A stretch of 62,085 bases of DNA from an uncultured Kordia sp. (GCF_947489565.1 NZ_CANLEA010000028.1:1-62085); one strand, 5' to 3'. Shown: positions 34,677 through 43,316, counted from the stretch's first letter. The notes: generated by a model from the letters alone, not told the origin. A program made the numbers and translations.

Positions 34677-36092
34677 TTAAAATTTATAACTCAGTGTTGG
34701 AGCGAAATGGAAAATATTTTCGGATGCTTCACTCGTTTTTTGGAATTTACCAGCAATAAAGTAGCTGATATCCAAATCGAACGAAAGATGTTTGTTGAAT
34801 TCGTATGATGCTTTGAATCCAAATTGACTTCCTAAGTCTTTTTCTCCAGATCCGTTGGCTGGCTGATTTAAAAATCGAGGTGGTTGATATAGTCCATCAT
34901 TTTTTGAAGCTCTCCAAAAGAATGCCCACTCTGTATATAGCATTAGTTTTTCTGTAGGTTTTACAGAAATTGAAGGATGCACAGATAACAAGTTGATAGG
35001 TGTGATTGTAGCAGCTAGACTATAATATGCTGGATTTACAAATAGTGGATTGAATGAATTTATTTTTCCATCACCTCTATTTTTATCTCCACTTGTGTAT
35101 TCTAATTTTAGCCCTGGATTCCATAACCAAATTGTATTGATGAGTTTGTAATGCCAGTCAGTTTCAATATTAAAGGCATTTATATCTGCATTCCCCAATT
35201 CTCCAAATTGATAGATGATCTCTGTATTGTACTGAAAACGCTTGCCTAGTTTTCCAAAACGTCTCAAACCTATAGAATGTCTATTTTCCTTTCCTAAAAC
35301 ATCATTGAATCTTGCATTCTGGTTTTGATATCCTATGTAAAATACTTCATTTAAACCTGTAAAACCTTTTATTTTGAACTGACTGTAGACTCCCCAAAGT
35401 TTTGGGTTTATAGCATCATCGTCAAAAAGGGTAAATTTATTATCAAAAGCTTCAAACGTTGGACGTACTTCATGCCCATAAAATGCTTGAATATTGGTTT
35501 GCCCATGCTTATAAACAAATCTAGCAGCATCAAAAGTTCTTCGAATGTTTGGACCTTCTCTAAAACCTATTAATCGTGCTGATCCATAGGCAAGTTCTTG
35601 CCGTCCTAAGACTATAGATGCATTGTTATTGTTTTTTAATGGCAGCTTAAATTCTATGAAAGCTTGGTGAATATCCACCTCATCATATTCTACAAATTCT
35701 TTTTCATGACTTGTGTACCCATGATACAATTCCCCGAAAACGCGAACATATTTTCCGAATACTAAATTGGCATGAAATGCTAGTCGTTGCGAATAAAAAT
35801 TTTGATCTTCTTCAGCATTCCATAATCTATTAGAATAGTGTTCGAAACGTGGTCTAAACTGTCCTCCAAAAGATACATAAATGCTCTTTTGATCATTCAA
35901 TGCTATAAATTTAATTGCATCAAATGCACCTTTTTTAAATTCATTTTGATCTTTATCTTTTAAATATTCATAATTTTCGGTAGCTCTGAACAGGCTATAT
36001 GCTGGAGCTTCTTTTTTTTCGATCGCCTCTTGCCCAAATACATATTGAAGACAAAACATGACAATGAATAGGCTGATTTTTTTAGTTTTCAT
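34677..36092 (-). CDS. Alginate-export-family outer-membrane porin
   Basis: A 471-residue outer-membrane barrel. A signal peptide (about 1-20, ending VFG) is followed by the alginate_exp region with VLGRQELAYGSARLIGFREG and NIRRTFDAARFVY, and the protein ends in an aromatic residue (LSYKF), typical of outer-membrane barrels. Despite the name, members outside Pseudomonas often have unknown substrates, so alginate export is not shown here. A palindrome (36113-36127) lies just ahead of its start, matching the one ahead of the MarR gene, so it is likely repressed by that regulator. Confidence 0.8.
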   Translation of the reverse strand: MKTKKISLFIVMFCLQYVFGQEAIEKKEAPAYSLFRATENYEYLKDKDQNEFKKGAFDAIKFIALNDQKSIYVSFGGQFRPRFEHYSNRLWNAEEDQNFYSQRLAFHANLVFGKYVRVFGELYHGYTSHEKEFVEYDEVDIHQAFIEFKLPLKNNNNASIVLGRQELAYGSARLIGFREGPNIRRTFDAARFVYKHGQTNIQAFYGHEVRPTFEAFDNKFTLFDDDAINPKLWGVYSQFKIKGFTGLNEVFYIGYQNQNARFNDVLGKENRHSIGLRRFGKLGKRFQYNTEIIYQFGELGNADINAFNIETDWHYKLINTIWLWNPGLKLEYTSGDKNRGDGKINSFNPLFVNPAYYSLAATITPINLLSVHPSISVKPTEKLMLYTEWAFFWRASKNDGLYQPPRFLNQPANGSGEKDLGSQFGFKASYEFNKHLSFDLDISYFIAGKFQKTSEASENIFHFAPTLSYKF

Positions 36093-36112
36093 TTTATTTG
36101 TTTTAAACTAAT

Positions 36113-36127
36113 GTTGTTTTAAACAAC
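36113..36127. promoter_or_regulatory. MarR-type operator, copy 1
   Basis: GTTGTT-TTA-AACAAC, an inverted repeat 20 bases upstream of the porin start. Extended by one more pair on each side it becomes ATGTTGTTT-T-AAACAACAT. The arms are identical to copy 2 at 36607-36621. Confidence 0.65.
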
Positions 36128-36143
36128 ATTTTATATAAATTTT

Positions 36144-36596
36144 TTATAATTGTACTTTATTCAAAATTCGAAACAACTCTCTGGCTTCTTCTTCTGAAAT
36201 ATAATCTTCAAAATAATTTTTTACAGATTTTTTAGCTTTACTATGTGCCGCATAAAATAATTCGATTCCTTTATCTGTCACTGTGATATCTAATTTTCTT
36301 CTATTATCTAAACAAGTTTCTCTTTTTACCAATTCTTTCTTTACCAATCTATCTAGCAAGCGTGTTAAATCTGGACTTGGTACAATCAGTTTTTCCTTTA
36401 TCGTTTTTGCATCTAAAGGATTTGGATGGTTTTTTACTAAAAGATTAAGAACATTTAACTGTGAATGAGTTACTCCAAACTCTTTTAAGGTTTTTTTCAA
36501 CTGAACATCTACTTTACCACTGACTTGCAAGAACTTAAAATATCCTCTAGCATGCCAGTTTTTAGCTTCGTCCTTAAAAAGATTCTCTTCACTCAT
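36144..36596 (-). CDS. MarR-family transcriptional regulator
   Basis: A 150-residue winged-helix regulator. The DNA-binding region holds SQLNVLNLLVKNHP, the recognition helix (SPDLTRLLDRLVKKELVKRE) and the wing (NRRKLDITVTDKG). MarR proteins bind short palindromes as dimers and usually repress their own gene and a neighbour until a small ligand binds. Two identical-arm palindromes, one 10 bases upstream of this gene and one upstream of the porin, are the expected targets. Confidence 0.9.
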   Translation of the reverse strand: MSEENLFKDEAKNWHARGYFKFLQVSGKVDVQLKKTLKEFGVTHSQLNVLNLLVKNHPNPLDAKTIKEKLIVPSPDLTRLLDRLVKKELVKRETCLDNRRKLDITVTDKGIELFYAAHSKAKKSVKNYFEDYISEEEARELFRILNKVQL

Positions 36597-36606
36597 TTAA
36601 ACAATA

Positions 36607-36621
36607 GTTGTTTATAACAAC
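36607..36621. promoter_or_regulatory. MarR-type operator, copy 2
   Basis: GTTGTT-TAT-AACAAC, 11 bases before the MarR start codon. Same arms and spacing as copy 1 at 36113-36127. Confidence 0.65.
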
Positions 36622-36756
36622 AAAAGTAAGTGAAATTATTTAGAACACAAATTTTTTTTTGTTTTAGTGTATTTAAGAATCAAAAAATACTTGGCAAAAT
36701 AGGATACTTTTTCAAATCTTAGAGAAAAAGTCAAAAACTCTCAAACAATAATCTTT

Positions 36757-37992
36757 TCAGTACCAGCGTTTTTTCTTCTTTTTAGAAGCTTCTGACTTAC
36801 GTCCTTTTTTGTATTTGCTTCCTTTCTTTTTGTGGACTTGCGGTTTTGCTTTTGGATCGAGTGGATACGGATGCTCTTGTTCTACATGAATTGAAGTGTT
36901 TATTAATTCTTGAATGTCTTTGATATATCCTTTTTCATCAGCAGAACAGAATGATAATGCCATTCCTGATGCGCCAGCTCTCGCCGTTCTTCCTACTCTA
37001 TGCACATAGGTTTCGGATACATTTGGAATGTCAAAATTAATAACAGTATCTACATTTTTAATATCTATTCCTCTTGAAGCCACATCAGTCGCGATAAAAA
37101 TATTGGCTTCTCCGTTTTTGAAATCGTTTAATGCTTGTTGTCGTAAACTTTGCGATTTGTCTCCATGAATGCTCGCAACTTTATAGTTATTGTTAAGCAA
37201 TGTTTTTTCCAATTTGTCTACACCGTACTTGGTGCGTCTAAAAATGATGACACTTCCTTTGATGGTATTTCGCAATAAATGCAAACACAGTTCAATCTTT
37301 TTTGGTTTCGGCACATAATACAATACTTGATTTACGCCTTTTGCTGCAGAAGAAGTTGGAGATACTTCAATGTATTCTGGTGCTCTTAAAATTGAATTTG
37401 CTAAGTGTTCTACTTTGTATGGCATTGTGGCTGAAAACAATAAAATTTGCTTCTCATCAGGACACAACCGCTCTATTTTTTTGACATCATCGATGAATCC
37501 CATGTCTAACATTAAATCGGCTTCATCTAATACTAAGGTTTCTATATAATCCAGATTGACTAGATCTTGTTTGTGTAAATCTAGCAGTCGTCCTGGTGTA
37601 GCCACCAAAATATCTACTCCTTTTTTGAGCATGTCTTTTTGTGGTTCTATCGAAGCACCACCAAAAACTACACCTGTACGTAAATTGGTATAGTTACTAT
37701 AGTTTTTGAAATTTTCTTCAATCTGAATCGCCAATTCGCGTGTTGGACACACAACTAAGGCACGTATTTTTTTCCCTTTTTTGGGCGCATCTTGCTTATC
37801 GAACAGTAATTGCAAAATAGGCAATGCAAACGCAGCTGTTTTTCCTGTTCCTGTTTGTGCAGATACAATGATATCTTTTTTCTCTAATATTATAGGAATG
37901 GCACGTTCTTGAACTAAAGTTGGATCTTCGTAGCCTTTTTCAGATAGTGCTCGGACGAGGTGTTTGTTTAATTTTAGTTCTTTGAAGTTCAT
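36757..37992 (-). CDS. DEAD-box ATP-dependent RNA helicase
   Basis: A 411-residue RNA helicase. Core motifs are present in order: Q motif region, AQTGTGKT (I), PTRELA (Ia), TPGR (Ib), DEAD (II), SAT (III), ATDVASRGID (V) and HRVGRTARAG (VI). The C-terminus is a basic, Lys/Arg-rich tail of about 40 residues that would bind RNA. Length and tail fit the RhlE/CsdA-like helicases of Bacteroidetes, which act in ribosome assembly and cold growth, but the RNA target is not deducible. Confidence 0.93.
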   Translation of the reverse strand: MNFKELKLNKHLVRALSEKGYEDPTLVQERAIPIILEKKDIIVSAQTGTGKTAAFALPILQLLFDKQDAPKKGKKIRALVVCPTRELAIQIEENFKNYSNYTNLRTGVVFGGASIEPQKDMLKKGVDILVATPGRLLDLHKQDLVNLDYIETLVLDEADLMLDMGFIDDVKKIERLCPDEKQILLFSATMPYKVEHLANSILRAPEYIEVSPTSSAAKGVNQVLYYVPKPKKIELCLHLLRNTIKGSVIIFRRTKYGVDKLEKTLLNNNYKVASIHGDKSQSLRQQALNDFKNGEANIFIATDVASRGIDIKNVDTVINFDIPNVSETYVHRVGRTARAGASGMALSFCSADEKGYIKDIQELINTSIHVEQEHPYPLDPKAKPQVHKKKGSKYKKGRKSEASKKKKKRWY

Positions 37993-38085
37993 TCAGCTAA
38001 TTTTTTATAGAAACAATTTTGCGCAAAGATACAGGAAGCTGCGCTTTATGCACTATTGTTTTCTAAAAAGTAACAAATCTGTTGT

Positions 38086-39345
38086 TTATCTATTTTTTCG
38101 CAATATCATTATGTTATCTATTTCCACATCTACATTGGAATCTACTCCTAAAACTGCTCCATTTCCACAAACATCTGCTTTTACGCTTGCTACTAATTTT
38201 TTATTGATGTAGTATTTACAAACACCATTTTCATAAATAATTTGCAAGTATACTCTATTTCTTTTCCCAAATGTAAATTTCCCTTCTTTTCCTATACTCC
38301 CAAGTTCTGAACTTCTGTTATGATGTAATACCAAATATTCACCATCTGATGTAAAACGAATACTGTTAGAGAATTGTTCATAAGAGCCATCTGCATCAGT
38401 TTCACCTTTACAGGAGTCCCAATTTACTTCAAATTCTCCTGTGTATAAATTGAATACCGTTGAAATTTCAAAATTATTATTTGCATCGAACCTTAATTGT
38501 TTAGTTCCTATGTCACCTTTTCCATAATCACCGCTACTTTTAATGACGTATTTTCCATTAGACATTGCATGGGTTACGTTTAGTGTAGTGATTTCTCCAT
38601 CTGAAGAAAATTTATATTTTTTGTAATCTCTACCAATCTTCCAATTGTTTTTATTGTTGTTAAAATCTTCTACCAAAATTGATGTATAAGGCAATTGATT
38701 TCGTAAAGAATTGTTTTGTCTTTGTATATCTATAGGGTTTACTGATTGAAATTCTCCATTATTGAGTCGGTCATTGACACTATTGAATCCTCTTAACACC
38801 GTTTGCGCTCTTTTTTGAGGCGATGAATGTGTATTTCCAGATGAGTTAGGGAGCGAACGTAAGTAAGTTACAACCGCTTGTACATCATATCTGTATTGTG
38901 CTAAAAACTGTCCTGCATAGTAATCTGCTTCGTCTTCATATTGTGTGCTAGATGTTCGTACTCGCCATTGACTTCCTTGTGGTTTGTACATGTTAGGCTG
39001 ATGTCCTAGTGCTTGATGTCCCCATTCGTGTGCAAATACAAAAGCGAGCACATCTTTTTCTTTGTGTATGGTTGAATAATCTAAAATGATCAATCCGCCA
39101 TAATGTGCTTCTCCCCAATGAAATGTTTGATTGAATACTACGGGAAAGTTCATTCCTGAATATTCCGCTAATTTTCTATATACAGTTTCTGTTTTATAAT
39201 AATTATTTGCAAACATAATTTGTCCGCCATAAGCATCTCTTAATTCTTTAAGAAAATATTGCTGTGATTCTGTCAAGTTAGATTGCGCAGTTGTCATTTG
39301 CGTGTAGGACACAAAGACTAATAAAATGATAATGATTCTTTTCAT
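38086..39345 (-). CDS. Secreted zinc metallopeptidase with C-terminal lectin-like domain
   Basis: A 419-residue secreted protein with signal peptide (about 1-20, ending TTA). HEWGH (His106, Glu107, His110) and the downstream third ligand, Glu137 in EDEAD, form a M48-like zinc site. The C-terminal half (about 215-415) is beta-rich with EDFNNNKNNWKIG and KYYINKKLVA, typical of concanavalin A-like lectin folds that bind carbohydrate or anchor the enzyme. The combination suggests a secreted peptidase that attaches to a substrate surface. Confidence 0.75.
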   Translation of the reverse strand: MKRIIIILLVFVSYTQMTTAQSNLTESQQYFLKELRDAYGGQIMFANNYYKTETVYRKLAEYSGMNFPVVFNQTFHWGEAHYGGLIILDYSTIHKEKDVLAFVFAHEWGHQALGHQPNMYKPQGSQWRVRTSSTQYEDEADYYAGQFLAQYRYDVQAVVTYLRSLPNSSGNTHSSPQKRAQTVLRGFNSVNDRLNNGEFQSVNPIDIQRQNNSLRNQLPYTSILVEDFNNNKNNWKIGRDYKKYKFSSDGEITTLNVTHAMSNGKYVIKSSGDYGKGDIGTKQLRFDANNNFEISTVFNLYTGEFEVNWDSCKGETDADGSYEQFSNSIRFTSDGEYLVLHHNRSSELGSIGKEGKFTFGKRNRVYLQIIYENGVCKYYINKKLVASVKADVCGNGAVLGVDSNVDVEIDNIMILRKNR

Positions 39346-39494
39346 CTTTTGAATTTAGTAGAAGTGTTTGTATTTATTTGTTGTTAAAACTATTAGAATA
39401 TATTTTAATAACAAAATGTCGGTGTTTATTATTTGTATGAAGTGAAATTCATGTTGAGAACCTCACTTTGTTTTAACTTAAAAACAAATAGTTT

Positions 39495-39550
39495 AACTTA
39501 ATTTTAAGTTGAATAACGTATAAATAAGTTTGTTAACTTAAAATTAAGTT
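39495..39550. promoter_or_regulatory. Two BlaI-type operator palindromes
   Basis: AACTTAA-TT-TTAAGTT at 39495-39510 and AACTTAA-AA-TTAAGTT at 39535-39550, spaced 40 bases apart, plus a half site AACTTA at 39475-39480. They lie 40-95 bases ahead of the BlaI-type repressor gene. Confidence 0.65.
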
Positions 39551-39589
39551 GTATAATTGTAGTGCTAATTAATTAAAACTCATAAAGTA

Positions 39590-39961
39590 ATGATCACGTT
39601 AACTAAAGGAGAAGAGAAAATAATGAAAATTCTCTGGGATATTGAAAAAGGTTTTATCAAAGATATTATTGAACAATATCCGAATCCAAAGCCGCCTTAC
39701 AATTCTGTATCTACAATTGTACGCGTGTTGGTTCAAAAGGAAATTGTAGGTTATAAAGCCTATGGAAATTCACACCAATACTATCCATTAATTAGTAAGA
39801 AAGAATATAGTAAAGGGCAAATGAAGCGCTTAGTAACTGATTATTATAATAATTCACTTTCTCAAGTAGTTAATTTTTTTACGGAAAGCAAAAAACTAGA
39901 TGAGAAGGAATTGGATGAGGCAATGAGAATGTTAGAAGAACTAAAAGCTAAGAAAAAATGA
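39590..39961 (+). CDS. BlaI/MecI/CopY-family repressor
   Basis: A 123-residue winged-helix repressor. TKGEEKIMKILWDIEKGFIKDI and PYNSVSTIVRVLVQKEIVG are the first helices and recognition helix of the Penicillinase_R family; the C-terminal helix dimerises. These repressors bind palindromes until a partner protease clears them. The partner (M56 sensor) begins four bases before this gene's end. Two AACTTAA palindromes lie upstream as the expected operators. Confidence 0.9.
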   Translation: MITLTKGEEKIMKILWDIEKGFIKDIIEQYPNPKPPYNSVSTIVRVLVQKEIVGYKAYGNSHQYYPLISKKEYSKGQMKRLVTDYYNNSLSQVVNFFTESKKLDEKELDEAMRMLEELKAKKK

Positions 39962-41637
39962 TCAAATTTCTCATATATCTTTTAGAGTCTAGTGCCATAT
40001 TAGCCGTATTTTATCTACTCTATGTTGTGATGAAAAAGGAGACTTTTTTTAATTTGAATCGGTTTTTCCTTCTGGGAATTGTCGTTTTTTCATTGCTATT
40101 GCCTTTAATGAGTTTTGATTTTAGCCAAGGTAAAATAGCTGTGATAGATAACTCTATTGAGCAGTTTAGTAAGTTTAGAATGTCTTTTTATGAAAATGCA
40201 GAAGCATTAGAGTATCAGGTTTATAAAAACCCAGTTTCTCTGGATGACTCTACTACAAAAGTAATTGAAACCGCTTCTATCGATTGGATATCCATTTTAT
40301 TGATGGCCATAATTGGCATCTATATTATTGGAGTTTTATTCTGTTTGTCCAAACTGTTTTGGAATTTTAGAAGGCTTCGGAAAATGATTTTGATGCATCC
40401 TCAGGAACAAATAAATGGAATAACAGTTGTGAAGGTTTCACAGCCAATTGCACCTTTTTCATTTTTAACATATGCTTTTGTGTATGATAAAGTAATTGAT
40501 ACGCCAGAAATTGATCAGATTATTGCCCATGAAAAAGCACATATTGAACAGAAGCATTCTATTGATTTAATATGTATACAATTTTTAGCAGCATTTCTGT
40601 GGTTCAATCCACTGATTTGGATGCTTATTAACTCTTTAAAAGCAGTACATGAATATATAGTAGACAAGAAAATAATTAAAGCAGGTTATTCTTTAGTTGA
40701 TTACCAGACCTTACTTTTGAGACAATTAGTTAGCAACAACTCATGCGGGTTGGTACACAATTTTAATTTATCATTTATAAAAAAAAGAATCACCATGATG
40801 AAAAGTAATAAATCAGGATTTAAAGGAAAATTAAAAGTAGCGCTGACAATAACTTGTACTATCTTATTTAGTCTACTATTATTTCAATGTAATTCGAAAA
40901 CTGATGAAGCAGAAGCGCTTTTAAACAAGTATGAGAAAGATAGAGGTATTGTAATGAATATGTCTGATACTGGTTTTCTTCGTCCTCCAGTATTTGCTGT
41001 AGCAAACGATAAGCTTACAGTAAATGGAAAACCTTTTACGATTGCAGAAATAGAAGCTGCGGTTAAAGATTTATTGACTCATGGCGTAATTCCCATGAGA
41101 ATTGACCGTAATCAAAACATGAAAAAGGTACGAGAAATACAGAATGAGTTTAGAAAGTTCGATAAAAGAAAAGTGATCTATTATGGTGAAACAGCTTCTG
41201 GCAAACAAATGATTCAGCCGTTTTTAGTTCCTCCTTTGTATTGGGCAGATCCTTCTCATGATGATACTTTACCTGCGAGAATTGATTTGACAAATGCCAC
41301 AATAGAAGGTAATGTAGCGACACTAAATGGTATTGAATATCTTCAACTTAATGTAAGTAGTACAGGAGTAAATTATAAAGAAGAAGTATATAGGTTCGTA
41401 AAAAAGCATGTTGATAAAAAATCAAGAGCATATTTAATCAGCATAACATACGATGATAATGATGTTTTTGAAAATTATCTAACAAATCTTGCAGCTGTAT
41501 TTCAAGGTTTCGAAAAAATATATGACGTACGTGCTCAGGAATTGTTTGGTAAAGATCGTCGTGAATTAGTAGAGAGATCAGAATTTTTAAAAATTTCCGA
41601 AGGAGTTTACAAAGGAGTTTTTATAGCTGAAAGGTAA
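39958..41637 (+). CDS. BlaR1-like M56 metallopeptidase sensor
   Basis: A 559-residue membrane protein with a four-helix N-terminal part (about 3-22, 36-55, 110-132 and about 285-302) and the M56 zinc site HEKAH (His191, Glu192, His195), as in BlaR1/MecR1. The C-terminal extracytoplasmic region (about 305-559) is not a penicillin-binding domain by eye, so the signal need not be a beta-lactam. The gene overlaps the repressor by four bases (ATGA type), a standard bla operon layout, so the pair acts as sensor and repressor. No obvious target gene besides the operon itself is seen. Confidence 0.88.
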   Translation: MIKFLIYLLESSAILAVFYLLYVVMKKETFFNLNRFFLLGIVVFSLLLPLMSFDFSQGKIAVIDNSIEQFSKFRMSFYENAEALEYQVYKNPVSLDDSTTKVIETASIDWISILLMAIIGIYIIGVLFCLSKLFWNFRRLRKMILMHPQEQINGITVVKVSQPIAPFSFLTYAFVYDKVIDTPEIDQIIAHEKAHIEQKHSIDLICIQFLAAFLWFNPLIWMLINSLKAVHEYIVDKKIIKAGYSLVDYQTLLLRQLVSNNSCGLVHNFNLSFIKKRITMMKSNKSGFKGKLKVALTITCTILFSLLLFQCNSKTDEAEALLNKYEKDRGIVMNMSDTGFLRPPVFAVANDKLTVNGKPFTIAEIEAAVKDLLTHGVIPMRIDRNQNMKKVREIQNEFRKFDKRKVIYYGETASGKQMIQPFLVPPLYWADPSHDDTLPARIDLTNATIEGNVATLNGIEYLQLNVSSTGVNYKEEVYRFVKKHVDKKSRAYLISITYDDNDVFENYLTNLAAVFQGFEKIYDVRAQELFGKDRRELVERSEFLKISEGVYKGVFIAER

Positions 41638-41671
41638 TAGTAAACTGAAAGTATTAAATATTAATCATTTG

Positions 41672-41777
41672 TCAGTTCGAGCATTATCGTAGATACCGAG
41701 CGTAGCTCATGAGAACACTGGAAAAACTATAATTTCAATTGAATCTCGACTGCGCTCGATTTGACATTTGGTGTAAG
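41672..41777. repeat. REP-like inverted elements
   Basis: GTCAGTTCGAGC (41672-41683) and TCTCGACTGCGCTCGATTTGA (41744-41764, quoted in part) form an inverted pair of the REP type common in Flavobacteria. The gene-free stretch 41638-42077 is filled by this pair and the tandem duplication that follows. Confidence 0.5.
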
Positions 41778-41863
41778 TTTATAAAAATCAAACATATGGC
41801 AAATTAGTTATATCAAACTCACGTTTATTATTATTCCTTCTAGGTTTACACCAATCTGGAATT

Positions 41864-42093
41864 TCCTTCGACTGCGCTCAGGATAAACTTCTCGTCCTAA
41901 CATAATTTTAGCGTACAAAAAAAGCAGCAATCGTGAAGATTACTGCTTAATTTATTACTTTGAGCCGATGGAGGGACTTCCTTCGACTGCGCTCTGGATA
42001 AACTTCTCGTCCTAACATAATTTTAGCGTACAAAAAAAGCAGTAACCATGAAGATTACTGCTTAATTTATTACTTTGAGCCGATGGAGGGACT
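41864..42093. repeat. 115-base tandem duplication carrying a tRNA-Thr 3' end
   Basis: Two copies (41864-41978 and 41979-42093) differ at four positions. Each begins with the REP piece CCTTCGACTGCGCTC, contains the terminator hairpin and ends inside the tRNA-Thr 3' end (GAGCCGATGGAGGGACT). The inner copy is the functional one; the outer copy holds only the last 16 tRNA bases. Confidence 0.85.
42032..42063 (-). terminator. Terminator of tRNA-Thr
   Basis: AAGCAGTAA...TTACTGCTT (stem 42038-42063), followed on the minus strand by seven T. A diverged copy lies at about 41917-41948 in the outer repeat unit. Confidence 0.8.
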
Positions 42094-42151
42094 CGAACCC
42101 ACGACCTGCTGATTACAAATCAGCTGCTCTAGCCAGCTGAGCTACATCGGC
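42078..42151 (-). tRNA. tRNA-Thr (anticodon UGU)
   Basis: A complete 74-base cloverleaf on the minus strand. The acceptor stem is GCCGATG with CATCGGC, the anticodon loop is TTTGTAA with anticodon TGT, the T arm holds GGTTCGAGTCC, and the D arm is GCTCAGCTGGCTAGAGC. No CCA is encoded. Its terminator follows, and its last 16 bases are repeated once further downstream. Confidence 0.95.
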
Positions 42152-42208
42152 AAAGCGGTTGCAAATATAAAAAGCTTTTTATTTTTTGCAAACCTTTTTT
42201 TTATTTTT

Positions 42209-42475
42209 TTAAAGACTGTTGATTTTTGTTACCAATTCTGTTGCTTTTGTCTCTAATGATTGTCTGATTCCTTTGAAGTGTGTTTTTACATTTTCAACAC
42301 CTCTTTTGTTAGTTTCTGCGATCAATTCATCAAAGCCTTTGATAGATTCGTCAATGATTTCTTCACTCTTAGTAGCATCTGCATCCGGATTTGCCATTTG
42401 CCATAATAAAGCTGCGTCAATGATATCTCCAAAAACGTAGTTTAAGTCCTTTTTTAAATCTCTTTTATTCGACAT
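42209..42475 (-). CDS. Small conserved helical protein, unknown function
   Basis: An 88-residue, Lys/Glu-rich, fully helical cytosolic protein (KKDLNYVFGDIIDAALLWQM near residues 8-27, then ETKATELVTKIN at the end). No motif or family is recognised. It sits 57 bases upstream of tRNA-Thr on the same strand. Its coding-like composition and length suggest a real gene. Confidence 0.6.
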   Translation of the reverse strand: MSNKRDLKKDLNYVFGDIIDAALLWQMANPDADATKSEEIIDESIKGFDELIAETNKRGVENVKTHFKGIRQSLETKATELVTKINSL

Positions 42476-42576
42476 GGTGTATATTTTTTTGCAAATTTAA
42501 ACTAAAATGGTATATAATTTGTTATAAACATCACAAATGTTAGTAGGTTTAAGTTTAATTTTTTAGTTTTATACCA

Positions 42577-42702
42577 ATGAATGCTTTAGTACAATTATAT
42601 CGCCAATTTATGAATCGTAACGCACAAACGAAGTGCGCCATGATCTATATTCCCGTATCGAATTCAAAACGTACCTATAATAAGCATCGACATAAGTATT
42701 AG
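42577..42702 (+). CDS. Small ORF of 41 codons, leader-peptide candidate
   Basis: A 41-residue reading frame (MNALVQLYRQFM start, ends KHRHKY), basic and without recognised homology. It ends 33 bases before a terminator-like hairpin (42735-42764), followed by another small ORF at 42799 and the 124-residue gene at 42934. The order resembles a leader with attenuation. There is no independent proof that it is translated. Confidence 0.3.
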   Translation: MNALVQLYRQFMNRNAQTKCAMIYIPVSNSKRTYNKHRHKY

Positions 42703-42734
42703 TTAACAATTCAATATCTATATTATAAACTTAC

Positions 42735-42764
42735 AAAGGTGCTTTTTACAAAGCACCTTTTTTA
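42735..42764 (+). terminator. Terminator-like hairpin upstream of small ORF 2
   Basis: AAAGGTGCTTT (42735-42745) pairs with 42750-42760, then TTTT. It would end a transcript coming from 42577 or attenuate read-through into 42799. Confidence 0.7.
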
Positions 42765-42798
42765 TTTTTAACCTGTTTAATTTTTAAAATTATTTATT

Positions 42799-42921
42799 AT
42801 GAAATCCACAAAAAATATTACCCAGATGATCGCCATGACAATTCGAATTTTACAACCCTTTTTCGGGATGCAAAAATCCTATACGCCTATTGAACCGATA
42901 CCTCTATTGTTACACCATTAA
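42799..42921 (+). CDS. Small ORF of 40 codons
   Basis: A 40-residue reading frame (MKSTKNITQMIAM start, ends IPLLLHH), 12 bases before the start of the 124-residue gene at 42934. It may be translationally coupled to it or be a chance frame. No homology recognised. Confidence 0.3.
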   Translation: MKSTKNITQMIAMTIRILQPFFGMQKSYTPIEPIPLLLHH

Positions 42922-42933
42922 ATTTTTTACATT

Positions 42934-43308
42934 ATGAACACATTAGCACAAAATAAAATACAAACAAATATTCAGTTTTTAGTTACGAAGAAAGTAACAA
43001 ACCGCAATGGATTTTTACATCCACATATTCTTTTTGACAAAATTCAAAAAGTAGCCACGTATCCGATTAGAGAATTTTATATTCATGAAGTTCCTTCTAT
43101 TGTCGATTATACGTTTAAAATGACCAAAAGCGCTCGTTTAAACGATTCTTTGACAATTCAAGCACAATTGATTCAACAGGACGAAAAAAAGTTAATGGTG
43201 CGCATTATAGTCACCAAACCAAAAAAGAAATCAAAAACCGAAGAAGTCATTTGTAATGCTTTGTTTGGCTTTCCACTGTTGGAGAAACCTATACGTAAAG
43301 TTTCGTGA
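42934..43308 (+). CDS. Hotdog-fold (acyl-CoA thioesterase-like) protein, tentative
   Basis: A 124-residue protein with one helix (GFLHPHILFDKIQKVATYPI, about 27-46) followed by four or five long beta strands (VDYTFKMTKSARL, SLTIQAQLIQQD, KLMVRIIVTKP, VICNALFGFPL), the order and lengths of a hotdog fold. Family members often hydrolyse acyl-CoA or bind acyl-ACP, but catalytic residues are not clear here. The two small ORFs upstream share its strand. A terminator follows directly. Confidence 0.45.
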   Translation: MNTLAQNKIQTNIQFLVTKKVTNRNGFLHPHILFDKIQKVATYPIREFYIHEVPSIVDYTFKMTKSARLNDSLTIQAQLIQQDEKKLMVRIIVTKPKKKSKTEEVICNALFGFPLLEKPIRKVS

Positions 43309-43316
43309 GTTATAAG

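Noticed and set aside
34677-36596. Alginate production or export locus
   Set aside because: The porin family name is based on Pseudomonas AlgE; there are no alginate synthesis genes and the neighbours are propeller-like and Ig-like proteins.
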